The notes: generated by a model from the sequence alone, not told the origin. Shown: positions 31,144 to 44,470, counted from the stretch's first letter. The stretch is 64,000 nt of DNA from Beaufortia kweichowensis (GCA_019155185.1 CM032794.1:18243095-18307094), one strand, 5' to 3'. Program-made: numbers and translations.

Positions 31144-33258
31144 GTGGTAGAAGTCGACGCCTCCACTACTGTAGTGGGGGCGGTGTTATCACAGCTGCAG
31201 GGGAATCCGGCACGCCTTCACCCATGCGCTTTCTTCTCCAAGAAGATGTCCCCGGCGGAGCAAAACTATGATATCGGCAATCGAGAACTGTTGGCGATCA
31301 AGTTGGATCTGGAGGAGTGGAGACATTGGTTGGAGGGAGCTAAGTACCCTTTTGTTGTGTATACGGATCATAAAAACTTGTTGTATCTTCGTGAAGCAAA
31401 AAGACTTAATTCTCGTCAAGCCCGCTGGGCGTTGTTTTTCTCCCGTTTTAACTTTACAGTAACCTACCGCCCAGGGAGCAAGAATGGAAAGGCGGATGCT
31501 CTCTCTCGAATCCACGCCTCTGACGTCAGCCCAGATCCTCCAGAGCCCGTTCTTCCTCCAGCCATGGTGATCTCTCCCATTGAATGGGAGTTGGATAAAC
31601 AGATTGAGGTCAGTCTACGAACTCAGCCTGCTCCGCCGGGAGGTCCTGAGGGGAGATTATTTGTACCCGAAGATCTGCGCGTTCCCCTTATGGACTCCGT
31701 CCATTGTGTTCCGGGAACGGGACACCCAGGTCAGCAGCACACCCTCTCACTGATCTCACCCCGGTACTGGTGGCCCGGTATGTCCGGAGATGTCACCCGA
31801 TATGTGCAGGGGTGCTCAGTCTGTGCCATCGCCAAAGTTCCTCGCCGGTTGCCCCAGGGTAAGCTTCTCCCTTTACCCGTTCCTCAACGAGCCTGGACTC
31901 ACATTGCTGTTGACTTTATATCTGATTTACCCTGTTCTGGAGGATATACCTGTGTTTTTGTAGTGGTTGACCGTTTTAGTAAGAGTTGTAAATTAATCCC
32001 TTTGTCAAGTCTGCCCACAGCAATGCAAGCAGCCGAAGCGCTATTCCATAATGTATTCCGGCATTTCGGTCTGCCCGAAGACATCGTCTCTGATCGGGGA
32101 CCCCAGTTTATTTCGCACGTCTGGAAGGCGTTTCTCTCTTTATTAGGAGTCACCGTCAGTCTAACCTCTGGTTATCATCCTCAGGCGAATGGCCAGACTG
32201 AGCGCAAGATCCAGGAGGTCGGGAGGTATCTCCGGACCTATTGCAACCAACATCACCACAGCTGGCATCGCTTCCTCCCGTGGGCCGAGTACGCCCAGAA
32301 TTCTCTGCGACAGGATAGTACCCGCCTGACTCCATTCCAATGTGTGCTCGGTTACCAGCCACCCCTCTTCCCTTGGACCCAAGAACCCTCCACGGTGCCA
32401 GCTGTGGACCATTGGTTCCGGGACAGTGAGAGGGTGTGGAACTCCGCCCATGTCCACCTACAGGCTGCAGTCCGTAGGCAAAAGAGACACGCCGACCAAC
32501 TGAGATCTCCAACACCGGTCTTCCAACCTGGTCAGTTGGTCTGGCTGTCGACTCGAGACATCCGCCTACGGCTGCCCTGTAGGAAACTTACCCCACGCTT
32601 CATCGGACCTTTCCCTATAGTCAAACAGATAAACGCAGTGACTTACCGGCTGCAACTTCCCCGTTCCTACCGGCTGGCTCCCTCGTTCCATGTGTCGCTA
32701 CTCAAGCCCTATGTAACCCCTGTTTCTGTTTCTTCCCCAGAGTCTGATGCTGAGGGACCACCACCAGCGGCTCCGGATCCTCCTCCTCCACCGCCCCTCG
32801 ACGAACAGGACCGCATCTATCGGGTCGATGCCATCCTGAAGGCTCGTCGGCGGGTCGGTAGATTAGAGTACCTCGTGTCCTGGGAAGGATACGGTCCTGA
32901 AGAACGTTGCTGGGTTCCCCGCTCCGATATCCTGGACCCCACTCTACTCTCCGACTTCCATAACTCTCATCCCTCAGAACCCGTCCCAGGCCACGAGGTC
33001 GGCCCCGTCGACGCGTACTACGGCCCGCAGGAGCGGTCCGTGGAGGGGGGGTACTGTCACGGAGCCGATGCCTTCAGCATCGGAGTCAACCCATCACGTC
33101 ATCCGTTCCCTGTCACCTGCTTTCTAAAGGACTCAATTCCCCATAATGCATTGCACCTGTTCACCTGTTCACCATTGGCAATCTTGTTAGCACCATTTAT
33201 CTTGTTATCACCCGCACCTGTTTTCTTTCTTTATGGGTTTATTGTTTATAGTATTTAA
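31144..33258 (+). pseudogene. Gypsy Pol part 3: RNase H, integrase, chromodomain
   Basis: Open 704-codon stretch. RNase H: VEVDASTTVVGAVL, NYDIGNRELLAI, VVYTDHKNL. Integrase zinc-binding HHCC region: GHPGQQHTL, then YVQGCSVCA. Integrase core: AVDFISDLP (D), VSDRGPQFISH (D) and QANGQTERK (E). Basic C-terminal part, a proline linker, then a chromodomain: YRVDAILKARRRVGRLEYLV, SWEGYG, CWVPRSDI. Chromodomains direct integration to modified chromatin in chromoviruses. The frame continues into the 3' LTR and stops at 33258. Not translatable from a standard start because of the upstream breaks. Confidence 0.92.
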
Positions 33259-33467
33259 AGTCTGCTTTTAGTTTGAGTTTTGTCCGGTGTTGTTGTTAAT
33301 TTGACCGTGTTCAGTTTTGCTGTATTACCTGTTCCTGTTTCTGTAAATCTGTTCCATTGAAGTGTAAGACTGTCTTGTTCCCCTCTGAAGTGAGGATTTG
33401 CCTTATCTCAAGTAAAGTAAGCAATTTGATCTAAACTTCTCGTGTCTGCCTCGTCTGCACGGTAACA
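33055..33467 (+). repeat. Gypsy 3' LTR
   Basis: 413 bp. Its extra 37-bp segment holds CCGATGC-CTTCA-GCATCGG, a perfect 7-bp stem. Confidence 0.95.
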
Positions 33468-34159
33468 GTAGCATCTTGGCATAAGAGATTCTCTCTTTAA
33501 AAAATGTGTCTAAGTTTAAGCTGATTTAAGCATTGTTAGTCATGTTCCAAATCTAAAAAGTCACATTTTGCTTTCATCACTAGAGTGCTTTAAATGTGCA
33601 GAGCCACCACAGAAAGGGGTGCCTGTCCTTGGAAAAGATTGTCTATAAAAATGTGCCTTTTAGTGGGATTGTATCAAGCAGTGGCCTAATCATTTACCTG
33701 TATGGTAATTTTAAACATAAAAAAATTTCTTCCTAAAAAATCATTGTTTAGTACACAGCAGGGTTCAACGCTTCCACAGTTTTTTCCTACTCTCTGGCCA
33801 GTTGTAATAGTACTTTTTTGCTGCATATTTTAAATAATGTCAAAAGCCAAATATAGTTGTAACATTACCTTATTTAAACATCCAATCATATTTAATATTA
33901 TTAAGAATTCATTACAAATCAATACAGATAATTTCTTTTTCAACAGAATTAAACACACGCACGCACACTACTGTGATCTTTACTAGAGAAAGACCAAGAT
34001 AAAAATGCATACAGTGTCAAGAAACCATCAGAAAATATTAAGTCTGGAATATTTGAACCTGGAATTAAACAGAAAGGTTTGGGCCCTGTGTGTGTGTATT
34101 GTACAGTATACATATGGAATTGAATGTACAGCTATACACAAACCACAAACATACATATA

Positions 34160-34520
34160 CAGTGCTGCTTGAAAGTTTGTGAACGCTCCAGACATGATCA
34201 GTTTTTGTGTAAAATAATAATAATAATAATAACCCTATCAAATGTACATCCAAACCCCAATTTGTGAAGCAGACTTCCAAATGATGGACACAAAAAAAAA
34301 GGTAAATTGTCATTATTTATTGGACAAAAGAAGTTAATATCACAAGAACTGAAAATTTGACTCGTGCAGAAGTATGTGAACCCTTTAGCTTGTGGCACCT
34401 CCTTTTGCAGCCATTACTTCTGTAACCACTGACCAGTCTATCACATCTGGGGATTTGTTTAATGTGTATTATAAGACACATTAAGACACAAAGCTTTAAC
34501 AAATTGCTCCTTTCAGTGAA
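34160..34520. repeat. Tc1-like MITE remnant
   Basis: TACAGTGCTGCTTGAAAGTTTGTGAAC near 34158 resembles a common vertebrate Tc1/mariner-type end (TACAGTGC...), and GCAGCCATTACTTCTGTAACC near 34408 is typical of the same fish repeat class. No right end found; contains (TAA)n near 34215-34232. Confidence 0.4.
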
Positions 34521-35569
34521 GTGGAAGAAGCATTTACAAAATCATTCAGAACAATTAATTTACGAACCAAACTGAATCAAAATCATAGAAGTAAAAGTGA
34601 GATGTGTACACAAGTATTTTGCAAATGAGCACAAATCACACATGCACAGACAAACACATCAGACACAGGGATAAACAGCCCAGCAGGTGTGAACTCCTGA
34701 GGTAAAATGTTTTTACATGTAAAGTCCTGCGAGTGTTTTTTGTGCTATACATGTGTGCTGTCTTTGTGTCTATACTTGTATATTTGATCTGAGGAGGATT
34801 TAACCTGAGACTCAGATGAACACAACCTAACACCTCACTGAAACACAATGACATTAATGTTTAATGACACAGTGGTCCAAATGCATGAGGTGCGTCAGTG
34901 TTGGTTTAAGGGAACTTGGCTTTCATGGAAAGATGCTAAGCAGGTGTTGTCTGTGTGCGTAACTCGGAAAGTATTTGAGTTAAAGCTAGTCAGTACAGCA
35001 ACAATCTACTTTAAGTAAGTTGTTTACATTGTGTGTGAGATTTCAACAATCCTTACTCCCAATTAGAAACAACTTTATCTACACCTCAGAGATTCATACC
35101 CACACAATCCCAACACATCAACATTAACATCGTCAACAACGTCAACATTAAACTAAAAATCTATTTGAAAGCCATCAGCGAAGAAAATGTATAGTTGCTT
35201 AAGACTGATGGGAGCATTCTCACAGTGCCAATTACAGCATGTGCAGCATAGCATACTGTATTCAATCTTAATACATTTACTCAATTCACATTATAACCAT
35301 TTCATTGTTTTCCATGTGTGATTGTCAAAAACATATCAGAACAGTGGTGAACAAAACCACATCAAAAACAACTTTAAAGAACAGAACAAACATTATCTAC
35401 TTTTTCTGGCATTAAAGACACTGTGTCTAGGTTGCTTTTTGCAACAGTAAGAAGATCCCTAAGGATTACAACAAGGCCTTTTTTGCAGTTTGTAATAGTG
35501 TATCTGGTCGAGGTACACTTTTCCAGACACTTGGTATGTGTGTGTGTTTGTGTGCACCTTGTAATTAAC

Positions 35570-35830
35570 ACGTTGTGAGGACCAAATGTCCCCACAAAGA
35601 TGGGAATACCAGTAAATTTTGACCTTGTGGGGACATTGTTTTGGTCCCCATGAGGAAAACAAGGTTATAAATGAAACAGAATGATGTTTTTTAAAAATCT
35701 AAAATAGCAGAAAGTTTTCTGTGATGGTTAGGGGAAGGGGGTAGAATATATAGTTTGTACAGTAAAAAGTCATTACGTCTATGGAATGTCCTCACAAAAA
35801 ATTAAAACCCAAAATATGTGTGTGGGTATG
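35570..35830. repeat. Dispersed repeat with GGGGAC hairpins, copy 2
   Basis: TGTGAGGACCAAATGTCCCCACA and CTTGTGGGGACA-TTGTTT-TGGTCCCCATGAG are successive foldbacks. Related to 24128-24260. Confidence 0.55.
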
Positions 35831-36395
35831 TCTGTGTGTGACATTTACCACAGCCACCTCTCTTTTCACTTCTTTTAAACTCACACACACACTTGCATTT
35901 CCTTCATGTGCATAACCTAACCAGCAGTAGTTCAACTTTTTCATGCTGATGGATAATCCATGGATTTGTATTCTTTCTGCAGAAAAACATTTATCGATAT
36001 CTTTCCTGAGTCATGAGGTATGAGTGGCGAAAATATGAACTGCCCATCCATGCACAGGCACAAATAAAGATAATATGTGTGTATTGATCTCAGGGGAAAT
36101 GAGCAGCCCTTGGCGTAACTGTAGACTCTTGTGTGGTAAATACCTTTCATATTTTATGAATATAAACTGCAGCATATATGAAGAGAAGTAACAGTGCAGT
36201 TAAACAACATTTTAAAAAGACTAAAAGCGGAAATAACATTATTAATCATTTGTTTTTTACTTAAATTTAAAGGAAAGTTTTTATGCATTATTCATTTTGT
36301 TTTTGTCTAAAAGTAACACAATATTATTTTAAAAACAATGCTGACTGTTCTACTGACCCTCAGAAATAAATTGGCCATTTTTTGACACTACATTT

Positions 36396-36470
36396 ACATT
36401 TACATTTAGGCATTTAGCTGACGCTTTTATCCAAAGCGATTAGGAGACAAATTAGGAGACTTACTCATCC
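36396..36470 (-). repeat. L2 3' tail fragment
   Basis: CATTTACATTTACATTTAGG then CATTTAGCTGACGCTTTTATCC, the reverse complement of the L2 tail also seen at 27830-27875 and 41500. Confidence 0.8.
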
Positions 36471-37006
36471 TTAAATAACATTATCTTTGAAAAGCCTGCA
36501 TTACATTGTTCAGTTTAAGTTCGCAAAGCACACTGTTCTGTAATTTGCTGTGACTTTCATAATTGGGACAACACTGTTGGGGGAAACCGGAAGAGTATAA
36601 AACGGGACCCTAACACGGAAGCGCTAGCTTTGAAAGCATCGAAGCAAAGCACTATGGGCACAGGAAGTATGGCAATGCGACGCAGCGTCTCTCTCCCTTC
36701 TCAGGGAACCGCGGTTACATACGTAACCTGAGACATTCCCCTTCGAGGGAACTTACACTGCGTTGTAAAACAACACTATGGAGAATGCAATGCCTACTAT
36801 GCCATACTGAGTCGTGCCTGTCCTGTGGTGAAAAGTTGCCTTGCACCCAAGTCAGGACATAAGCACCTGCGACCCAGGGTTAACAGGAAGGTCCAAACTA
36901 TAGAACCTAACAAATGTGTGAGGGGAGGACCATCACAAACATCCTGAAGAAAGACCTCTAATAAAAGGGCATTAGAAGAAGCCATACTCCTAGTAGTGTG
37001 TCCTGA

Positions 37007-37337
37007 TCAGAGGTGAAAGCAAACCACGCACCTCATATGCCATAGATATAGCCTCAACAAATCATTTACTAATGGTCTGTTTAGAGGCTGGATGACCCTT
37101 CCTAGGTGATCTGCAACAAATAAGTAACTGATCTGATTTTCTCCATCTAGAGGATCTAGTAACATAAGCTCCCAAAGCCCTGACAGGGCATAAAAGATAA
37201 AGACTCCTCTGTTCTGCCAAAACATGTGTAGGTGGATAAAAGGCCTGCAGTACTAAAGGTCGTGTCACAATAGTTGGCACCTTAGGCATATATCCGGGTC
37301 TCGGGTACAAAATAGCCTTTACCTTCACTCCAGGCAA
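37007..37337 (-). pseudogene. DIRS tyrosine recombinase fragment
   Basis: Minus-strand ORFs 37337-37062 and 37225-37007 cover PKVPTIVTRPLVLQAFYPP, LLCPVRALGAYVTRSSRWRK, SDQLLICC and GHPASKQTISK. CPVRAL...Y then ...SDQL(F/L) and KQ(R/T)(L/I)S is the conserved stretch of fish DIRS tyrosine recombinases before the catalytic C-terminus. The catalytic Arg-His-Arg-Tyr set is not complete. Degenerate. Confidence 0.7.
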
Positions 37338-37836
37338 GAGAGAGAAACTGATAGCGCATAAAGATCATCCACTCTTCTTAGACAAGTAATGGCAAGTAAA
37401 ACGTTAATTTCAAAGTCAGGCACTTTACAATGATAGAGTCTATAGGTTCAAAGGGTGCCAGGGATAACCCTTCTAGAACCACAGCCAAATCCCACACTGG
37501 AACTCTAATGTGAGCTGAAGGCCTCATCCTTAAATCACCATGGATGAAGTGTGTAATTAGAGGTTGTGTCCCCAAAGGCCCATTATCTAATGGGGCATGA
37601 AACGCTACAGTTGCGACATACACCTTAAGTGTAGATAGGGAAAGGCCGTCAGAAAAACGGCCTAGAAGAACTCCTGGCAGCTAATTGGATCCAATGCTCG
37701 TTCCCCACACCACTGAATGAACAGTCTCTATTTAAAGGAGTAAAGCTTCCTTGTGGAATAGTATTAACTCTATGGGATCTGAGGGTGTTTTGGGACCCTG
37801 GAGAAGTTTTGACATGCCCTGACATTTGTGCTTTTT

Positions 37837-38877
37837 TCAGAATCTTTTAAACCTTGGGCACGTAGCCTGTCTTGGATACAGAAAGGCTTTAGCCATGCCT
37901 GGGGCAAATTTCAGGCAGGAAGGAGAGACTGACAGAGCTTGGAGATCCCCAACTCTCTTCAGTAAAAAAAATCGCCAATAGGAAAACTGTCTTAGGCATC
38001 CGCTCCCACATTGAGCCCACATGCCCGGGAATATATGTAGCTCTGAGTGAGCGAAACTTCCCTTGGGCCCAGAGAAGGATCTGGTGTGCCAGTTTGTATA
38101 ATGGGCACGACCGCAGACCCCCGTGAATGTGCGGGGTGACAGGGCCAGACCGAAGGGGAGAACCCGATACTGGTACGCTACGCCCCCAAAAGCGAACCTC
38201 AGGAACGTCTGGTGTTGAGGAAGGATGGAGACATGGAAGTATGCGTCCTTCATGTCTATAGTGACAAACCAGTCCTCTGACTGGATTTGAGTTACAATGA
38301 GTGTAAGCATCTTGAACTTCAGTGTCTTTACTGAGCGGTTCAGTACACAAAGATCTAAAATAGGGTGCAAGCCCCCATCCTTCTTTGGAACAATGAAGTA
38401 TCGGCTATAAAAGCCTGCCTGCCTTTGTGCGGGGGGGACTATTTCTGTGGCCCCCTTTGCCAAAAGTGTCTTCACTTCTTGTTCCAGACCAGGGCCTGCT
38501 TGGGGCCCACCTTGGTGGACAACACCCCATTGAACCTGGGTGGTTTTAGCACGAACTGAATCGTATATTTCTATATTTCGCAGGACCCAACAAGACACAT
38601 TCGGCAGAAGTTTCCATGCTGCCAGAAAGTCTACTAAGGGAACCAGCCGCTCGGGGCTGGTGTGATGTGTTGAGGGTAACTCGGTGCCCTGGTTTGTGCT
38701 GGCAGGGACCAGCTCGAGAGAGTAAGAAGTGCTTGGTTGCATGTTTTTGTCCGCAGGAGACATCTGTTCCACGAAGCACAGAGTGCGGGGAAAACAGAGC
38801 CTTCCGTGATGGACACCGGGGAGAGCTGGGCCCCGTGTATTGAGGTGAACACCAGCTCTCCCCGGGGGGAACCCCAC
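37837..38877 (-). pseudogene. DIRS reverse transcriptase ORF
   Basis: 346-residue minus-strand ORF. Residues about 70-100: TSPERLVPLVDFLAAW, CWVLRNI. RT: GAT(E)IVPPAQRQAGFYSRYF, IVPKKDGGLHPILDLCVLNR, DWFVTIDMKDAYFHVSI (first Asp), VLPFGLALSPRTF. The YxDD-type box should follow but the frame drifts, with related sequence continuing in another frame at 38350-37889. Typical DIRS RT order. Broken copy. Confidence 0.82.
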
Positions 38878-39329
38878 TTGCGCCGTGGTGGAGCATGCAA
38901 GCTAACACTCTCTTTCTGCCGGGACTGGTACGAGGAGCCTGCTCCCACCCAGCAGCCTCAGACACAGTGCTTGTTCACAGGCAGCCAGACCTCCAGACTC
39001 CTGTTCTGCCCTTTTTATTCACCCGTTCAAAGTTAGAAGGCTGTCTGCTCATGGGGTCAGCCCCTATACCAGCGGGTGCTCACCCGGTGTTCGAGGCTTC
39101 ACCGTTCCTAGTGTCGCCCGGTGTGTGTCCCCCCTTCCAAAACATGTTGGGTGATCTTCCCGTTTCAGTGAGGAAAGTAAGAAGTGCTCAAGCAGTGTCA
39201 CCACACAGCTCCCCACACCAATCTCACATAAAATTAATAAAGGCTTCGGCCCCGGTGTTCCCCAAAACACAAAAAAACACAAAAAACTAATCCAATAAAT
39301 TTGTTTATGAGAGAGAACATCTCCTAGCA

Positions 39330-40150
39330 ACCCCACATGTCGCCCCTAAGTTGTCCACTAGATGGCACCATTGTATCACAAATGAACGAACCGGCTGCAT
39401 CAGCAACTCTGTGCAAAAAGCCGGTTCATGTGGGGGCTCTCGCGAATCATATAACAGCTTGGCAGTCTGTGTCAGCTCCCGAATGTATAATTCGCACTAT
39501 AGTGAAGGGGTACAGACTTAAGTTTGTCAGAAAACCTCTGCACTTTGGTGGAATTCTCTCCTCTGACACAGAGGTGAGTTCCGCTCACATTCTGAAAGAC
39601 GAAATATCCTCCCTTCTCGAGAAGGGATAATTGCATCTATGCAATCAAGGGTTTTACCCCCGTTATTTCCCGTGGGGAGATCAGGGACTGACTCTGATTC
39701 TCATAGCATTCCAAAGCTGCATGGCTGGCGGAGATCATACCTCTGCTCTATGCTCAGCCATGGCCCCTCCCAATACGTGCAGACCTTCTGTCCCAAGCAA
39801 ACAGGAAATTTACCACCCACCCAGACAGGGTGGCTCTCTGGGCCTGGCCTGTGAGAGGACAAACCTAAAAACATTGGGGCTCCCTCCACGTGTTATTGCC
39901 ACTTTTTCAGCATGCACTTTTTCCACTTTTTCACAAAAGTGTGAAAGAGGCTGGGCTCTTCGCAGACTGGCATCCCTGAGCATATGCATTTAATCGCACA
40001 TCAATATCAGCCATCAAATGTGCCCTTCACACCCTCTGTCTCAGAGAAGCATTTTACTATGCAGTGCAGAAAGAAGACATAGAGGGCTTGTGTATTGCTG
40101 TCGCTCTGTGTGTGGCTTTTAAAGCAGCAGTATTAAAGAGGCTGACAAAG
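39330..40150 (+). pseudogene. DIRS-like remnant (plus), RT joined to recombinase
   Basis: Frame 39337-39627 carries AWQSVSAPECIIRTIVKGYR, LKFVRKPLHFGGIL and AHILKDEISSLLEKG, the pre-RT part of DIRS RT, then a stop. The next ORF (39631-39993) has GFYPRYF and, after a jump, LKTLGLPPRVIATFSACTF, matching the recombinase N-terminus (LGLPPRVIAT). The RT palm is deleted in between. It lies back to back with the minus-strand DIRS. Confidence 0.65.
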
Positions 40151-40450
40151 ACACATCTGTGTGGAATTTACTGTAGGACCCAAATCCCAGAGTCAAAAGA
40201 AATGTGCCTTATCATAGCAAAATATGGCATTTAATCTTTATTTGCTGTAGTGTGGAAGCTTTAATGCAAAAGCACACACACACATAGTTTTTGCTTCTGA
40301 GAACAGTGATTTGTCTGAAGACAGTGGTGGTGGCAGCCAGACATTGTACCATGTAGCTGAGTGTTAAATCTGTAGTTTGACCCCTTAGGCCTTCACCTTC
40401 AGAACTAAACAATGGACATTAGCAAATAGAGGCCTGGAAAAAAACAAGAC
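40151..40450. other. Intronic, no gene seen
   Basis: No ORF or repeat recognised. Confidence 0.5.
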
Positions 40451-40452
40451 TG

Positions 40453-40710
40453 AGAGAGAGACCAAACGGTAACACTTTAGAATACTGTTTTTTTAATAAT
40501 TACACAGGAACAAATAAGTAATGCAATATTAAAAAAATCTAGTAACCACTGTTAACTAAGAAGAAAGTCTGATTAACAAATTAGTAATTAATAGAACAAG
40601 GTGACACTGTTCACTATTAACTAATCAATAACTTCTATTTTTTCTTCCCAGAGAACTAATCTCAATAAGTAACCCAATAGCAGACCCAATCTCCTACTAC
40701 TGCATGTCTA
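40453..40710 (-). repeat. GGTAACACTTT-type repeat, inverted partner of 53728-60480
   Basis: CGGTAACACTTTAGAATACTG at 40468 is the inverse of CAGTATTCTAAAGTGTTAACC at 60459-60479. GATCTCCTACTACTGCAT-like sequence at 40688 is the inverse of CAGTAGTAGGAGATC at 53728. Same element, opposite strand, here uninterrupted. Confidence 0.75.
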
Positions 40711-40723
40711 TACAAGTTTGTTG

Positions 40724-41494
<771 letters not shown>

Positions 41495-42050
41495 TAGTAT
41501 TTACATTTACATTTAGGCATTTAGCTGACGCTTTTATCCAAAGCGACTTACAAATATTAGGAGACAATGAAGCGATACATCAAAAGCGGCAGCAATAGTA
41601 CAAAGAAGTGCTTTCCTAAGTTTACAATGTTATGCAGTGCTAGATAAATACCTGTAGAGGAAGGAAAAGATTTTTTTATGCTGTCAGGTGTTCGAGGAAA
41701 AAGGTGTGTTTTTAGTAGTTTTTTAAAGGAGGTGAGGGATGTGGCAGACCGGATTGCGTTAGGGAGATTATTCCACAAGCCGGGAACAGAGAAGGAGAAA
41801 GAGTGAGAGAGAGATTTAGTGCCCTTCTGTGATGGTACCACCAGTCGACGTTCATTCGTTGAGCGTAGGGTTCTGGATGGGTTGTAGGTATGTAGAAGAG
41901 AGTTAAAGTATGAGGGTGCAGAGTTTGTGATGGTTTTAAATGTCAGCATTAATGATTTAAATTTAATGCGGGCCGCCACCGGTAGCCAATGGAGAGAGAT
42001 AAGGGAGTGACATGACATGTGCTCTTTTGGGTTCCTGGAAGACAAGTCTT
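41495..42050 (-). pseudogene. L2-type LINE 3' fragment
   Basis: The minus-strand ORF 42045-41557 reads LISLHWLPVAARIKFKSLML, TFKTITNSAPSYF, LRSTNERRLVVPSQKG, FSVPGLWNNLPNAIRSATSL and FKKLLKTHLF. This is the conserved C-terminal region of fish L2 RT proteins, followed by the AAGTCGCTTTGGATAAAAGC tail. Open but 5'-truncated to the last 160 residues. The family signature is clear; the copy lacks RT and endonuclease. Confidence 0.85.
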
Positions 42051-44394
42051 GCTGCAGCGTATAGTATATTTGAAAAAATGTTATATCTTAACATTACTTG
42101 ATTAGATATTGCATATGCTATTTTTACAAATGACTAAACTCCTAATGGATGACTCAGTGTCACTTATCTTGATTATGATTTTGCTGCCAAATAATAAAAT
42201 TTTTAACAAACAGTTATATATTGTTTTTGTTTAATTATTTTTACTCATTTATAGTTGTTGAGGAGTGTTGATGAGTTTTAATTACGTTGTGTCTAAAGGC
42301 TTATGGTGGGTTGCACTAACAAGGATTAAATTAAACATAGTTTAGAGCTAATCTAGGGTTTGTTGAACCCAGGATTTTAATTTAAGTTGTGTCGCACCAC
42401 TTAATTTTTGTATTAAACCTTCATCTTATTTTTTTCCACCATTATGTCAGCAACAATTTTGACATTCAATAAATAAATAAACAAAAGGCTCATGCACATA
42501 AATGAAATGTACTGTAATAAATCAGTACCTAGATACAGAACAAAACCTAGATACTAGAACTCTGCTGAGATTTTTGTGCTGAGGCAATTCAGGATCAAAA
42601 TGATGGTTAAAATGTAACACTGATTTTTAACAATGTTTAAAAGTCAATTATGTTTGCTGCAACATAATTCAAATAAAAACGTTTGTTTAATCTAGATTTA
42701 AGACTAATCCTTTTTAAACCCTGATGACCAATAGATAGGAAGATTAACATTTAAAAACATCTCTAACCACTACCTAACCACAGGTAAACTTAAACTGTTC
42801 ATTTATGGTATAAGACCCATATGTATAATTTGTAAAAACACACACACACATTTTAAGCATTTCCACTTGGAGCCTTCATGAAATAAAATAGTATTATCTC
42901 CTTGTCAATTAGTGTGATGATTTTCCAGACAGCTTCGTCAAAACACAAAATATTATTTACTAATGTGGCAAGGTATGGATTTGTGTTTCTAGACAGAGAA
43001 CAACAGGTCACAGATTCACACTTTGCCTTCTTTTAATCTTTATTGTAGCTTATTAAATTTAATTGATTGTACTTATAATCATGTCTGTAATTAGGAAGGA
43101 ATGTTAGTATGTGCAAGTGACAGAATATCAGTTACCCTGGAGAGACATAAACAATTTATAAACAGAGATATTACTACACAGTCAGTCGTTGTACTACACA
43201 GCACATACAATGCCCACAACATGCAACCACTAGATGGCATTAGCGCATTAGGAATGAACATATTACAATAGCTTACTATTAATTGCGTTACAAAAGTATG
43301 TAAAACACTTGAGACAGTTCACAATTTAACACAATTAATATTAGACAGCTGTATTAGAGGAGGGCAGTTATGTTGCCCAACATAGTTTAGAACATTGTTC
43401 TCTGTTTAAATGAACAGGAATATTATGTGTAATATAAAGAGTCTGATCAATACAGGTTTTCTGGGATATGAATCATAAAATGAAATACAAAACTCTCAAA
43501 ACCAAACTGTATAATCAGATATACAATAAAAAAATGACAAATACAACCAAGAGAATGAATAAAAAGTAACTGTAAACAAAAAGCATTCATTAATACAGCA
43601 GATGTATTCGGATAACATACTGTTTATGTTTAAAAAACTGAAATTATTTAGCTTACAGTAACATACATGGTAGATAATAATTTCAACAATAATATGCAGT
43701 GCACACATGAATGGCAATCTGTACAGTATGCAAAGGAGCAGAATATTTGTGATCTGTATGTGACAGTATCTATAATATTAATACATACTTAGGCCATGTC
43801 AAAGCCTGACATCATAGTGAAATTAACAGGTGCAATCAAACTTTGATGCTCATTACTTTAAAATTAGATTTTGAGACTTCAGTCACGCAGGGCCACATAT
43901 TTGAACATAATATAATTCACTCGTTATGTATTAGACTATATCAAATCATTAGGAAATAAAAGATAATAATAAATCTTCATATCTTAATAAAGCATTTATG
44001 TTAAATTGCATATTCCAGATTAGAAAACATAAACCAGTGTTTAAATGTCCAGGAACGTTGAATAAAAACAAAGCTAAATAGCATCACACATCCTGTTAAT
44101 ACAGTTATTAATATAAAATACATTTACCTTTCGGTCAATGACTATCACCTTGACAAAGCATGACAGCACAGCTTAGTTTTGTTTAAATTATTCATGATGT
44201 AGTGATCCAAGCACTACGCTAAGTTTACGGCAAGTTTACCTCATCAGCTATCATAAGCCACAAGCATTGATGGAAGGTTACGCACACAGAAAACTGCCAA
44301 CAACTATAACCGGAAGAGAGGCAATAGTAGTAGTAGCAGAAGGCAATCAGAAGTAACATTCTTTTAAAGAATGTTTATATATATGTAAAGAATG
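42051..44394. other. Intronic, nothing recognised
   Basis: AT-rich single-copy-looking sequence. No ORF, splice-bounded exon or repeat boundary that I can support. Confidence 0.6.
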
Positions 44395-44397
44395 TTT

Positions 44398-44470
44398 TCA
44401 ATTCAATTCAATTCAATTTTATTTGTATAGCGCTTTTCACAAAGGACATTGTATCAAAGCAGCTTTACAT
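44398..44470. repeat. (ATTCA)n plus common fish repeat tail
   Basis: TCAATTCAATTCAATTCAAT then TTTATTTGTATAGCGCTTTTC, a tail seen widely in fish genomes (recalled). Family not assigned. Confidence 0.55.

Larger units (their letters stand above)
28266..33467 (+). mobile_element. Chromodomain Gypsy (Ty3-type) retrotransposon, near full length
   Basis: LTRs at 28266-28641 and 33055-33467, both TGTCACG...GGTAACA, flanked by a perfect 5-bp TSD GTAGC (28261-28265, 33468-33472). Domain order Gag, protease, RT, RNase H, integrase, chromodomain marks a chromovirus. The LTRs differ by three substitutions plus one 37-bp indel, so insertion is recent, yet coding is broken by one stop in gag, one frameshift in RT and one stop before RNase H. 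Confidence 0.95.
33473..36395. other. Intronic, mostly no gene
   Basis: No coding signal. Two repeat remnants inside are listed separately (34160-34520, 35570-35830). Confidence 0.65.
36590..39050 (-). mobile_element. DIRS-like retrotransposon remnant (minus)
   Basis: Minus-strand order is gag-side sequence, RT, gap, tyrosine recombinase, then a terminal region with GGTTACATACGTAACC near 36713, a terminus-like word common in fish DIRS-type repeats. DIRS elements use a tyrosine recombinase instead of integrase and make no TSD. Coding parts are separated by stops and frameshifts. Confidence 0.75.

Noticed and set aside
32156..32515. Minus-strand ORFs within Gypsy integrase
   Set aside because: Shadows of the 704-codon Pol frame.
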